Shown in pieces: positions 51,515 to 60,489 of a stretch of 64,000 nucleotides of DNA. Below the pieces are notes generated by a model that saw nothing but the letters and a program-made list of their open reading frames with translations, searched no databases and was not told the DNA's origin. Where the stretch lies: NCBI GenBank assembly GCA_019636335.1, contig JAHBXR010000002.1:1-64000 (forward strand). The letters are read 5' to 3'. Source of the stretch: Pirellulales bacterium (lineage in GTDB: Bacteria; Planctomycetota; Planctomycetia; Pirellulales; JAEUIK01). The stretch's first letter is position 1, and every line of letters starts with the position of its first letter. A program made the translations under genes and the position numbers.

Positions 51515-52369
51515 TCAATTAAACACTTCTTCTAGCGCCTCGCGCATGACGGCGGGGTCGGGGTCGACTCCGGTCCAGAGCTTGAAGCCGATCACCCCCT
51601 GGTTGACCAGCATGCCCAGGCCGTCGAGCGTCGTACAGCCACGCGCTTTCGCTTCGCGGATCAGATGCGTGGCCGGAGGGTTCGGAATCACGTCGGCCAC
51701 GATCATGCCGGGGCGCAGCGTGTCGAATTCGATTCGCACTCGTGCGTCGACGTCGGGAAACAGCCCGATCGACGTGCATTGCACCAGCACATCGGTCGCC
51801 TCGGGCAAAGCGTACTGGCTGGTCCAGGGAACGAAGTGCGCGTGCGTGGGAGTCTTGTCGTTCAGTAGCTCGACCAGCGATTCGCCCCGATCGGGATTGC
51901 GATTCACGACGCGAATCTCGGCCGCGCCAGCCAAGGCGAGCTCGACGCCGATCGCCCGGGCAGCGCCCCCCGCTCCCAACAGCACGACCCGCTTGCCGCG
52001 CGGGTCGGTCACCTCGCGAAGAGAGGTCAGGAAGCCCTTGCCGTCGGTATTCTCGCCGACGAGCCGGTCCCCCCGACGGACGATGCAGTTCACCGCCCCC
52101 ATGAGAGAGGCGGATTCGGCGATCTCGTCGAGATGCTCGATCACCGCCACCTTGTGGGGGATGGTGCAGTTGCCACCGCGGAAGCCCATGGCGCGCATGC
52201 CGAGCACGGCGGCGGGCAAATCGGCGGGACTGATCTCGAGCGTAATATAGCGCCAGTCGAGTCCGTGGTGCTGGAAGGCCCGTTCGAGCATGTATTGCGT
52301 GGGGTTTTCCGCCACCGGCTGTCCGAAAAGCGAGCAGATTTCTTGTTGAAACGAGCGGGGTGCTGTCAC
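51515..52369 (-). CDS. aroE: Shikimate dehydrogenase-like protein (AroE family), atypical substrate motif
   Basis: The 284-residue protein has the AroE catalytic Lys73 in CTIPHKVAV and Asp109 in GENTDGKGF, NADP-site GAGGAARAIG near 132 and NRN near 156. The N-terminal motif, normally GxPVxHSxSPxxHN with two substrate-binding serines, reads FGQPVAENPTQYMLERAF here (residues 15-32), so both serines are lost. It may use shikimate poorly or act on a related compound. GTG 52369 is preceded by GAAGGA. The 3' end adjoins a family A unit. Confidence 0.8.
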   Translation of the reverse strand: MTAPRSFQQEICSLFGQPVAENPTQYMLERAFQHHGLDWRYITLEISPADLPAAVLGMRAMGFRGGNCTIPHKVAVIEHLDEIAESASLMGAVNCIVRRGDRLVGENTDGKGFLTSLREVTDPRGKRVVLLGAGGAARAIGVELALAGAAEIRVVNRNPDRGESLVELLNDKTPTHAHFVPWTSQYALPEATDVLVQCTSIGLFPDVDARVRIEFDTLRPGMIVADVIPNPPATHLIREAKARGCTTLDGLGMLVNQGVIGFKLWTGVDPDPAVMREALEEVFN

Positions 52370-52651
52370 GGGTATCCTTCGTGGGAAAAGGGCTGGGGGG
52401 CGTTGTCGGCACCGATGAAGGCCGCCGGCACTTGTTGTCGGCCCGACGATCAACGGCGGAGCAAAGCGTCGGATTCTCGTGCTGCGAGGGAAAGGCTTGG
52501 TCGAATGCGGTCCTGATTGTCGAATTGACGGTGGCGGCCGGTCAAGCGTTACGGATGGCCGCGCCCCGCGAAACTATCGTCGCGGCACGCGGTTGGAAAG
52601 GTATTGCCTCTGTCTTGGCAGGTTACCTCGGATCATCTGGGAGAATCAGTT

Positions 52652-53284
52652 ATGCGGATCAAGCTCGTCATCGGCACGCTGATCGTGGTGTTGCTCTCGG
52701 GTGGAACGTGGGCCTGGTGGTCGAGCGGCCCCGATCCGCAACTCGCCAAGGCCGAGGCCTTGAGTAAGAAGATCTTCGAACAGACCACCGGCCCCCCCGA
52801 CATCTCGAAGCCCGAGGTGCGCGAGCAGTTCAAGCAACTTCGCGAGGAGGTCGACGCCATGCCCGAGTCGACGCGCCGCGAGTTCATGGACCACCGCCGC
52901 GAAGAGATGCAAGGGCGCATGCAGGAACAATTCGAGCGCTACTTCGCCATGACGCCCGAGGAGAAGACGAAGGAGCTCGACCGCGTCATCGACCAGATGG
53001 ACAACATGCGCAAGACGTTCGAGAAGGAACGCGCGGAGCGCGAGAAGCGGGGTGAGACAAGTAACGGGCTCGGCGGGCGGGGCTTCGGTCCGCCAGGGGG
53101 ACCACCGGGAGGTCCGCCCCGCGACCCCGCGGCGCGAAACGAATTCCGTAAGAAGATGCTCGATTCGACGACCCCGGAGTTTCGTGCCCAGGCTACCGAG
53201 TTCATGCGCGACATGTCCGCGCGGATGAAGGAGCGCGGCAAGCAGCTACCCCCCTTCCCGGGCGGAGGTGGGCCACCGTTCTAG
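52652..53284 (+). CDS. Membrane-anchored helical protein with Pro/Gly-rich region
   Basis: The 210-residue protein has one N-terminal hydrophobic segment (LVIGTLIVVLLSGGTWAWW) and a long charged helical part (residues 30-145, many E/K/R heptads). A Gly/Pro stretch GFGPPGGPPGGPPRDP follows, then a helix and a PFPGGGGPPF tail. No family is recognised; proteins of this build are common in planctomycetes. ATG 52652 is preceded by GGGAGA. Transcribed alone. Confidence 0.7.
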   Translation: MRIKLVIGTLIVVLLSGGTWAWWSSGPDPQLAKAEALSKKIFEQTTGPPDISKPEVREQFKQLREEVDAMPESTRREFMDHRREEMQGRMQEQFERYFAMTPEEKTKELDRVIDQMDNMRKTFEKERAEREKRGETSNGLGGRGFGPPGGPPGGPPRDPAARNEFRKKMLDSTTPEFRAQATEFMRDMSARMKERGKQLPPFPGGGGPPF

Positions 53285-53303
53285 GATCGCGGTAGCCGCG
53301 TCC

Positions 53304-54116
53304 CTACTCGGCGACGGCGGAATCGTCGAGCGGAAGTGATTCCCAGTTCTCGAAGCGCCGATTCGCGAGCAACCAGTCTCTGGTCTGCAGCAGGATGATC
53401 GGTGCGCTGGCAACGCCTGCCGCCGCGCTCATTGCTACCATGCGCGCCGTGGAAACAAAACCGGGGATCGCCGAATTCAACAGGAACATGAATCCCAGTG
53501 CGGCAGCGCTCCAGAACACTGAATTCAAGGCTACCCAACACGCTACCTGCCGATTCGCACGACGACGTTCGGCCGCATCGAGCGCGACGGAGCGGCGCTC
53601 GAACTCTACCCGGATCTGGTCGGTCAGCAGACCGTTCGCCATCACGGCGGAAAACAGGATGGCGCAGGCGGCAAACATAGATAGGCTGATCTGGCCGGCT
53701 ACCGCGGCGTTCGACTTCTGATGCGCGGCAGGCGAGCGGAACGCTAGCGAGATCGCAACCACAGCCACGGCGCAAAACGTCCCCCAGACGAGACCGTAGG
53801 TCGTCGCCCGTACTACATAGTGGCGAGGGGATTCATCGATTCGCCGGCGAAACAGCGCGAACGTGGGAAGAGGTGTCAAGCTCCAGCGCTCGATCCAGGA
53901 AACGCCCGCCTGCAATTCCGCCGTCAGGGCCGGCGCCTCGCCGAACCGGGCAATCGCCGCCGCCGCGGACGACTCTGCGTCGCCGGTGCGCGCCCGTTCC
54001 TCGTCGTAGATACGTGTCAGATGGGCGAGCAACTCCTCGCGCCAGGCGTCCTTCCGCCGATGGCACGCGCGGACGGGTCGCACGATACGTTCGACATGTA
54101 CCTTGAGTGCATTCAT
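53304..54116 (-). CDS. Membrane protein paired with PadR regulator (permease-prefix type)
   Basis: The 270-residue protein has a helical N-terminal domain (LLAHLTRIYDEERAR, AAIARFGEAPALTAELQAG) typical of 'permease prefix' proteins, followed by four hydrophobic segments in residues 100-245. Its start codon overlaps the stop of the PadR gene by 4 bases (ATGA), so it is co-translated with it. Such pairs appear in planctomycetes; the membrane protein is the presumed target or effector. The function is unknown. Confidence 0.75.
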   Translation of the reverse strand: MNALKVHVERIVRPVRACHRRKDAWREELLAHLTRIYDEERARTGDAESSAAAAIARFGEAPALTAELQAGVSWIERWSLTPLPTFALFRRRIDESPRHYVVRATTYGLVWGTFCAVAVVAISLAFRSPAAHQKSNAAVAGQISLSMFAACAILFSAVMANGLLTDQIRVEFERRSVALDAAERRRANRQVACWVALNSVFWSAAALGFMFLLNSAIPGFVSTARMVAMSAAAGVASAPIILLQTRDWLLANRRFENWESLPLDDSAVAE

Positions 54117-54457
54117 GCAGGCGTTCCCAATAATTGGCCCAAAACGGCAACAAACTGTTGCCATTCGTTCCGGGCAGCGGCCAGACGCCGCCGCCCCTTG
54201 GCAGTAAGACGATACACTCGGCGTCGTGGTCCGGAGCGTGCCGCACCCTCCGCATCCCACTGCGCGGCAATGAGCCCTTGCTGCTCCAGTCGATAGAGAG
54301 CCGGATAAAGCGACCCCTCTTTGATGGCCAGCGCCCCGCCGCTCGCCTGCTCCAGTCGCCGCCAGATATCCCAGCCGTGGGCGGCCTCGCGCTCGAGGGA
54401 GGCGAGGATCAGCCCTTCCAGATGTCCGCGCAGTTGATCGCCGCGAATGGTTTCCAT
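54113..54457 (-). CDS. PadR-family transcriptional regulator
   Basis: The 114-residue winged-helix protein has LRGHLEGLILASLEREAAHGWDIWRRLEQASGGALAIKEGSLYPALYRLEQQGLIAA and YRLTAKGRRRLAAAR: the PadR signature. It lacks the longer C-terminal dimerisation helix of PadR1 types. The start ATG at 54457 has no ribosome site; a perfect dyad sits 3 bases upstream, which suggests a leaderless, self-regulated transcript. The membrane gene overlaps its stop. Confidence 0.93.
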   Translation of the reverse strand: METIRGDQLRGHLEGLILASLEREAAHGWDIWRRLEQASGGALAIKEGSLYPALYRLEQQGLIAAQWDAEGAARSGPRRRVYRLTAKGRRRLAAARNEWQQFVAVLGQLLGTPA

Positions 54458-54460
54458 GCC

Positions 54461-54472
54461 ATCTATATAGAT
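54461..54472 (-). promoter_or_regulatory. Operator-like palindrome ATCTATATAGAT before padR-type gene
   Basis: A perfect 12-base palindrome ends 3 bases before the ATG. It contains TATATAG, which could double as a -10 element on either strand; further AT-rich bases (AGTCTAAATAGATG) follow to 54486. PadR regulators typically bind such AT-rich dyads at their own promoters. Confidence 0.55.
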
Positions 54473-54565
54473 AGTCTAAATAGATGCGTCAACGGAATTC
54501 TGCCAACTTGGCCACCGGGAACGGCGCCCGTTCACCTCCCTCTTTCCGCTCGATAAGATACGCCG

Positions 54566-55282
54566 ATGCGAATGGCGCTCATGGTGACCTGCCTGGGAGA
54601 TGTGCTGCGGCCTGCCGCCGGCAAGGCGACCGTGCGCTTGTTGCGGCGTTTGGGTCACGAACTAGAGTTTCCCGAGCAGCAGACCTGTTGCGGGCAGCCC
54701 TTCTACAACAGCGGCTTCTTCGATCAGGCGCGCGAGCTGGCGCGGCACACGATCCGCGTGTTCGAGGGGGCCGAAGCGGTCGTTACCCCCTCGGGATCGT
54801 GCGCGGCGATGGTCAAGCTCGAGTTCCCGCGCCTCTTCGAGCAAGACCAGGCGTGGCTCCGCCGTGCCGAGGATCTGGCCGCACGCACGTTCGAGCTCAC
54901 CGATTTGCTGGTCAATCGGCTCGGCGTCGTCGATGTGGGCGCCGCGTATGAGGGACGGGTCACCTATCACTTTGCCTGCCACCTGCGGGGACTGGGGCTT
55001 GTGACCGAGGCCGAGACGCTGATTCGACACGTGCGCGGTACAACCTATGTTCCCCTCGTCCGGCAGGACCAGTGCTGTGGCTTCGGCGGCTCGTTCGCCG
55101 TGCGCTATCCTCAGATCTCGGGGGCGATGGTCGACGACAAGTCGAATTGCATCACGCAAACGGCCGCCGACGCCGTCGTCTCGACCGACGCCGGTTGCCT
55201 GATGAACATCGGTGGCCGCTTGCACCGCCAGGGACGAGCGATCGAAGTATTGCACCTGGCCGAATTGCTCGATCGACGATGA
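54566..55282 (+). CDS. lutA: LutA/GlpC-type iron-sulfur binding protein
   Basis: The 238-residue protein has two Cys-rich CCG domains: QTCCGQPFYNSG near residue 40 and DQCCGFGGSFAVRYP near 168, plus CHLRGLG and the downstream GCLMNIGGRL. It is the LutA/YkgE subunit of lactate or other 2-hydroxyacid oxidation complexes. The partner genes lutB and lutC are not within 3 kb on either side, so it is an orphan here. The start is ATG 54566. Confidence 0.85.
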   Translation: MRMALMVTCLGDVLRPAAGKATVRLLRRLGHELEFPEQQTCCGQPFYNSGFFDQARELARHTIRVFEGAEAVVTPSGSCAAMVKLEFPRLFEQDQAWLRRAEDLAARTFELTDLLVNRLGVVDVGAAYEGRVTYHFACHLRGLGLVTEAETLIRHVRGTTYVPLVRQDQCCGFGGSFAVRYPQISGAMVDDKSNCITQTAADAVVSTDAGCLMNIGGRLHRQGRAIEVLHLAELLDRR

Positions 55283-55330
55283 CGGCGGCGCGAGACGATG
55301 CCCCACTGGAATATCCTTTGAAGGCGACTC

Positions 55331-56275
55331 ATGACCCTACGACCTCAGCGTATCGCGTCTCTTCTTGCCAGTAGCACCGAGATGCTCTACGCGCTGGGGC
55401 TGGGCGATCGCCTGGTGGCGGTGAGCCACGAGTGCGACTTTCCGGCCGAGGCGGCGACCAAGCCGCGCGTCACGACGACGAACGTCGCCGCGTCGGCCTC
55501 GAGTGGCGAGATCGACCAGCAGGTCCAGACGATGCTGCAGAGCGGCGCAGCGCTCTACGAGATCGACGTCGAGCGGCTGGCCGCCTTGCAGCCCGACTTG
55601 ATCGTGACCCAGGCGCAATGCGACGTCTGCGCCGTGCGCTATGAAGATGTGGTCCGCGCCGTCGAGACGCATCCCGCGCTGCGGCAGGCGCGGATCGTGG
55701 CGTTCAACCCGATGACGCTCGACGACATCTTCACCGATATCCTGCGGGTGGGCGAGGCGGCGGGGGTCGCCCCGGTTGCGGCGCAGTATGTGGCCGGTCT
55801 GCAGGCGCGCGTCGAGAACATCCGTCACCGCGCGACGTCGCTAGGCGAGGAGCAGCGCCCGCGCACGGCGTGCATCGAGTGGATCGAACCCATGATGCTG
55901 GCGGCCAACTGGACGCCGGAACTGGTCAAGATTGCCGGTGGCAAGAATCTGCTCACCAAGGCAGGGGTTCACAGCACCTGGATCGAATGGCCCGCCGTGG
56001 TGGCGCTCGATCCCGAGGTGATCGTCGTCGGGCCGTGCGGGTTCGACCTGGCGCGGACGCTCGAAGAAGCAACGGTGCTGCCTGCGCTACCCGGCTGGTC
56101 TGAATTGACGGCGGTGCGTGCGGGCCGCGTCTATGCGGTCGACGGCAATGCCTATTTCAATCGCTCGGGACCACGAATGGTCGAGAGTTTGGAAATTCTG
56201 GCGCATCTATTGCACCCCCAGTTGTTCGGGCCGCCTCACCTGCCCGATCGCGAGCCCCCCTATTGCCGGCTGTGA
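55331..56275 (+). CDS. Cobalamin/iron-type periplasmic binding protein homolog without signal peptide
   Basis: The 314-residue protein has RIASLLASSTEMLYALGLGDRLVAVSHECDFP at the start and ALQPDLIVTQAQCDVCAV, CIEWIEPMMLAANWTPELVKIAGG and GPCGFDLARTLEEAT: the fold of BtuF/FhuD-type binding proteins (PF01497). There is no signal peptide or lipobox, so it may act in the cytoplasm or be exported otherwise. The start ATG is at 55331. No importer genes accompany it. Confidence 0.85.
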   Translation: MTLRPQRIASLLASSTEMLYALGLGDRLVAVSHECDFPAEAATKPRVTTTNVAASASSGEIDQQVQTMLQSGAALYEIDVERLAALQPDLIVTQAQCDVCAVRYEDVVRAVETHPALRQARIVAFNPMTLDDIFTDILRVGEAAGVAPVAAQYVAGLQARVENIRHRATSLGEEQRPRTACIEWIEPMMLAANWTPELVKIAGGKNLLTKAGVHSTWIEWPAVVALDPEVIVVGPCGFDLARTLEEATVLPALPGWSELTAVRAGRVYAVDGNAYFNRSGPRMVESLEILAHLLHPQLFGPPHLPDREPPYCRL

Positions 56276-56406
56276 GAGCCGCCGCCGGCGCCTTTGCGGG
56301 TGATTTGACGAGCGAAGTTCGCGCACCGATGATAGTCGCTAACGCGCTGGGCAAGACGTGCCGAGCGTGCGGCTCCCTTATCTTCTGGCAACGAAAGATC
56401 TGCGTT

Positions 56407-58524
56407 ATGCGAAGCTCGTTCGGATGGCTCCTTGCGCTCGTCGTCTCACTTCCGGCCGCGGCGGCCACCCTGGAAGATTACGGACCGCCGGCGACCGGTG
56501 CGGTGAAAATCGTCCGCGATAAGTTCGGCGTGCCGCACATCATCGCCGGCGATAGCTGGAGTCTGTTCTACGGCGTGGGCTACTGCCAGGCCGAGGATCA
56601 GCTCGAGAACCTGTACGTCAATCTGCTGCGTGGGCAAGGCCGCGCCGCCGAGCGCGAGGGTTTCAATCAGATGATCTTCGATCATTTGATGCGGCTGCTC
56701 AATATTCCCCAACGCGCCCAGGAGGCCTACGCCGTTCTTACGGCAGAGGAACGCGAGCATCTCGATGCTTTCGCGGCCGGCGTGAATGCCTACATCGCCA
56801 AGAACCGCGTGCAGGTGCCCGACTGGATCACGCCGATCGAGCCGCACGAAATCGTCGGCTTTGCCATGTATGTCGACACGATGTTCTGCATTTCGCACTG
56901 CCGCGACGACCTGACCCGGGCCGGCATCAAGCTGGTGGGGCTCGAGAGCCTCGATCGCGATCGCGAATCGGCCTTCGGGTCGAACCAGTTCGCCGTCTCG
57001 CCCCAGCGCTCGGCGAGCGGCGCGGCGCAGCTTTCGATGGACCCGCACCTACCCCACTCGGGCTTCTTTCGCTGGTACGAGATGCACCTCGTCAGCCCCG
57101 AGATCAACGTGATGGGGGCCTGCTTCTTCGGCTCCCCTTATGTCAGCATGGGTCGCACTGTCGATACCGCCTGGTGCATGACGGTCAACGCCCCCGACCT
57201 GGGAGACGTCTTCACCTTCGAGGTGAACCCCGAGAATCCCCAGCAGTACAAGGGGCTCGCGGGCTGGCAGGAATTCGAAGAGTCGAAAGAGACCTACCAC
57301 GTGGCGATGCCGAGCGGCGCCACCAAGCAGACGATGCCCTGCAAGCGCACCGATCTCGGACCGGTGATCAAAGAGCAGGACGGCGTGGCCTACGTCTTCG
57401 CGCTGCCGCTGCCTGAGGGTCCCAGCCGCGTACGGCAGCTTTATCAGATGGCCAAGGCGCACGACGTCCAGTCGTTCCGCTCGTCGCTCGAGCCCTTGGG
57501 GCTGGCGATGTTCAACATCGTCTACGCCGACAAGGCGGGCGATATCTTCTATATCTCGAACGGTCGCGTGCCGAAGCGCGACACGCGCATCAGCAGCCAC
57601 GACCTGCGCCCGGGCGATCAAGAGTGGGCCCGCTGGCAGGGATTCCACACCATCGACGAGCTGCCGCAGGTGCTCAATCCCAAGAGCGGGTATCTGCTGA
57701 ACACGAACAGCGGACCGCAGAACGTCACCCCCGACGAGGCGCCGCGGTCCAGCGACTTCGTGCCGTATTTGATGGGGCAAGAGGCGAACAGCCGCTGGCG
57801 CCGCCTGGCCGAGTTGCTCGCGGGGGATGAATCGATCGATTGGTCGGAAATGCACGAGTACGCCGTCGATACGAAGCTCGAGGCGGGCACTCAACACAAA
57901 GACGCTATCGTTAGCCTGCTGCGCGCGCAACTCGACAGCGCGGGCGATGCCCGCGATACCGTGGCTGAAGCGGCCGACGTGCTCGAGCGTTGGGATCTGC
58001 GCACCGATGTCGACTCGCGAGGCGCGGCGCTCTTCTTCCACCTGTGGACGAACGATGCCTTCGTCAAAGCCGTCGAGGCCAACGAGGGCCCCACCGCCGT
58101 GAAGGAACTGCTCGAGGTGGCCGCCGACATGCGCAAGCAACTCGGCTCGCTCGATGCCCCCTGGGGCGATTTCAGCCGCATTCGACGGGGCGAGATCGAG
58201 ATGGGGATTGCCGGGTGCGGCATCCATCGCACGCGCCAGGGGAACGAAACGATCGGCGCCACGCTGAGACCCAGCGGGGGAGAGGTGAAACGCGGGCACC
58301 GCTATCTCACGGCCGGCTCGAGCTACGGCATGATCGTCGACTTTGCCGGCGAGACGCAGGCCGTCAGTTGCTTGCCCTATGGCGTGAGCGATCATCCGCA
58401 ATCGCCCCATTTTGCCGATCAGATGTCGTTGTACGTCGCGGGCAAGTTCAAGCCGGCCTGGTTCTTTCCCGCCGACGTGGCCGCCAATCGCGAGTCGGAA
58501 ATCGTGCTCGACACGCGTCCGTAA
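56407..58524 (+). CDS. Penicillin acylase-family Ntn hydrolase
   Basis: The 705-residue protein has a Sec signal (LLALVVSLPAAAA). Its N-terminal part VKIVRDKFGVPHIIAGDSWSLFYGVGYCQAEDQLEN corresponds to the alpha chain. The autocatalytic nucleophile is Ser192 in FGSNQFAVSP, and the beta chain follows with the oxyanion region and NSGPQNVTPDEAP. Length is normal for the family. It is periplasmic and cleaves an amide (beta-lactam, homoserine lactone or other). The next gene begins 1 base after its stop. ATG 56407. Confidence 0.92.
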   Translation: MRSSFGWLLALVVSLPAAAATLEDYGPPATGAVKIVRDKFGVPHIIAGDSWSLFYGVGYCQAEDQLENLYVNLLRGQGRAAEREGFNQMIFDHLMRLLNIPQRAQEAYAVLTAEEREHLDAFAAGVNAYIAKNRVQVPDWITPIEPHEIVGFAMYVDTMFCISHCRDDLTRAGIKLVGLESLDRDRESAFGSNQFAVSPQRSASGAAQLSMDPHLPHSGFFRWYEMHLVSPEINVMGACFFGSPYVSMGRTVDTAWCMTVNAPDLGDVFTFEVNPENPQQYKGLAGWQEFEESKETYHVAMPSGATKQTMPCKRTDLGPVIKEQDGVAYVFALPLPEGPSRVRQLYQMAKAHDVQSFRSSLEPLGLAMFNIVYADKAGDIFYISNGRVPKRDTRISSHDLRPGDQEWARWQGFHTIDELPQVLNPKSGYLLNTNSGPQNVTPDEAPRSSDFVPYLMGQEANSRWRRLAELLAGDESIDWSEMHEYAVDTKLEAGTQHKDAIVSLLRAQLDSAGDARDTVAEAADVLERWDLRTDVDSRGAALFFHLWTNDAFVKAVEANEGPTAVKELLEVAADMRKQLGSLDAPWGDFSRIRRGEIEMGIAGCGIHRTRQGNETIGATLRPSGGEVKRGHRYLTAGSSYGMIVDFAGETQAVSCLPYGVSDHPQSPHFADQMSLYVAGKFKPAWFFPADVAANRESEIVLDTRP

Positions 58525-58525
58525 C

Positions 58526-59158
58526 ATGATGACGAGCACTGCTGCCGAACCGCGACGCGTGACGTTGCCACTCGATACGGCCGTGCTGGTCGGTGGCGCC
58601 GTGGTGCTGGTGGCGGTCATCGCGCTGACGCGGCTTTGGGCATACGATGTCGGCGACCTGCTCACGCGCAACACCGTGCGGCTGTCGCTGGCGTGGTACG
58701 CCGTGGCCTTGTGCCTCATGATGCGCTTGCGCGACACGGACGATTGGCGCGCGGTATCGACGCGGGGTCGCCTGACTCGCTGGTGCTGGACCTGGGCGAT
58801 CGTGGTCTTTCTGGTCCATCTGGCGATGGCGTTTCACTACTACCACGGCTGGTCGCACGCGCACGCCTTCGAGCGAACCCGTGAAGTGAGTGGCGTGGGC
58901 GAGGGGATCTACATTTCTTACTTTTTTACCTGGTGCTGGATCATCGATGCGCTCTGGTGGTGGTGTCTGCCGGCGCGGTATGCCGCGCGCTCCGCGTGGA
59001 TCGACCGCCTGCTGCACACCTTCATGCTCTTCATCGTCTTCAACGGCATGGTGGTGTTCGAGACGGGAGGCATCCGCTGGGCGGGCCTGGTCATGTTCGT
59101 TCTACTGGCCGCAGTCTGGACTGCCAGCCATCGGCCACGAGCAGCGATCGCCACTTGA
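58526..59158 (+). CDS. Six-span membrane protein, unknown
   Basis: The 210-residue protein has about six hydrophobic segments with a conserved-looking HYYHGWSHAHAFERTREVSG loop near residue 105 and FTWCWIIDALWWWCLPARY. It is not assigned to a family. The start is 1 base after the penicillin acylase stop, so they share a transcript. Its tail abuts the following MFS gene. Confidence 0.7.
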   Translation: MMTSTAAEPRRVTLPLDTAVLVGGAVVLVAVIALTRLWAYDVGDLLTRNTVRLSLAWYAVALCLMMRLRDTDDWRAVSTRGRLTRWCWTWAIVVFLVHLAMAFHYYHGWSHAHAFERTREVSGVGEGIYISYFFTWCWIIDALWWWCLPARYAARSAWIDRLLHTFMLFIVFNGMVVFETGGIRWAGLVMFVLLAAVWTASHRPRAAIAT

Positions 59159-59247
59159 AGTCGCCTGATTTCATTCGCACGACAAGGAGCAAGACGATTC
59201 CCGCACCGCAAGTCACGCTCTCGGCCCCTCCGGGGGTACGCCGCTGG

Positions 59248-60489
59248 ATGGTCCGCCTCCCCTTCTATTACGGCTGGGTGAATGTCGTCTGCGCGGCGTT
59301 TGCCATGCTGGCGACGCTGCCGGGCCGCACGCAGGGACTGGGGCTCATCACCGAACCGTTGTTGGCCGATTTGCAGCTCGACCGCACCACGTATGCCCAG
59401 ATCAATCTCTGGGCAACCCTGCTCGGTTCGCTGGCCTGTCTCCCGGTCGGACGCTGGGTCGACCGCTATGGATCGCGGCGCGTGCTGGCGCTGGTCATCG
59501 CTGGGTTGGGTCTGACGGTGTGGGGCATGAGCGGCGTGCAGACGGTGGCCGTCCTGGCGATCCTCGTCATGCTTACCCGCGCGCTTGGGCAGAGCGCGCT
59601 CTCGGTGGTGAGCATCTCGCTCGTGGGCAAGTGGTTTCGCCGCCGCATCAGCCTGGCGATGGGGGTTTACGCCGTGCTCGTCGGCTTTCTCTTCGCGACG
59701 GCGTTTGGACTCGTCGGCTATGCAGTGCGCGAGCAAGGGTGGCGCACCGCATGGTGGGAGATCTCGCTCGTCCTGCTCGTGGGCCTGTTGCCGCTGTTCT
59801 GGCTGCTCGTCCGCAGCACGCCCGAGGAAGTAGGGCTCGCGCCCGATCGACGCGAGGAACGGGCCGATGACCAAGCCGACGCGCAGGGGCTGTCGCTGGG
59901 CGATTCGCTGCGCACGCCGGCGTTTTGGATCTTCGCGCTGGCGACGTCGTTCTACGGCCTGGCCGTCTCCGGCATCGGCTTGTTCAACGAAGCGATCCTG
60001 CTCGAACTCGGCTTCGACACCGAGACCTACCACGCGACGCTCGTCGTCGGCGCACTCGTCGGGCTGCTAAGCCAGTTTGCCGCGGGTTGGATCGGCGCGG
60101 TCTGGTCGCTGCGCCGCTTGATGTCGCTGGCGATGGGACTTTATGCCGCCGCGCTCGTGTGGTTGCCCTTCGTGACAAGCTACGGCGAGGTCATGACCAA
60201 CGCCGTGCTGATGGGGGCTGCCGGGGGCATGGTGACGGTGGTCTTCTTTGCCATCTGGGCCGAATACTTCGGGCGTCTGCACCTGGGACGCATCCAGGGG
60301 GCGGCGCAAATGCTGACCGTGTTGGCCTCGGCGATCGGGCCACTCCTGTTCGCCGAGTGCGAGGCACGCACCGGATCGTACGCCCCGATCTTCTTCACGC
60401 TCGCGCCGATCGTGCTGGCCCTGGGCGCCGCCGCCTGGTTCGCAGTGGTGCCAGGGAGTAGCACCGACGAGTTTCCGGAGACGGTTTAA
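59248..60489 (+). CDS. MFS transporter with repeat-derived C-terminus
   Basis: The 413-residue MFS protein has twelve hydrophobic segments, RWMVRLPFYYGWVNVVCA at the start, GRWVDRYGSRRVLALV and GKWFRRRISLAMGVYAVLVGF: the OFA/monocarboxylate-like type. ATG 59248 is the safe start. An alternative is ATT 59197, which has AAGGAG 7 bases upstream in perfect position; a TTG at 59155 overlaps the preceding stop. The last 11 residues (GSSTDEFPETV) and the stop codon are encoded by a family A unit that begins at 60454. Confidence 0.85.
   Translation: MVRLPFYYGWVNVVCAAFAMLATLPGRTQGLGLITEPLLADLQLDRTTYAQINLWATLLGSLACLPVGRWVDRYGSRRVLALVIAGLGLTVWGMSGVQTVAVLAILVMLTRALGQSALSVVSISLVGKWFRRRISLAMGVYAVLVGFLFATAFGLVGYAVREQGWRTAWWEISLVLLVGLLPLFWLLVRSTPEEVGLAPDRREERADDQADAQGLSLGDSLRTPAFWIFALATSFYGLAVSGIGLFNEAILLELGFDTETYHATLVVGALVGLLSQFAAGWIGAVWSLRRLMSLAMGLYAAALVWLPFVTSYGEVMTNAVLMGAAGGMVTVVFFAIWAEYFGRLHLGRIQGAAQMLTVLASAIGPLLFAECEARTGSYAPIFFTLAPIVLALGAAAWFAVVPGSSTDEFPETV

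Noticed and set aside
53286..53304. Bidirectional terminator CGCGG-TAG-CCGCG between convergent genes
   Set aside because: The stem is only 5 bases with no T-run on either strand; it may be chance in high-GC DNA.
57049..58737. A 562-residue minus-strand frame opposite the penicillin acylase gene
   Set aside because: It lies antisense to a well-defined Ntn hydrolase and shows no protein-like features.
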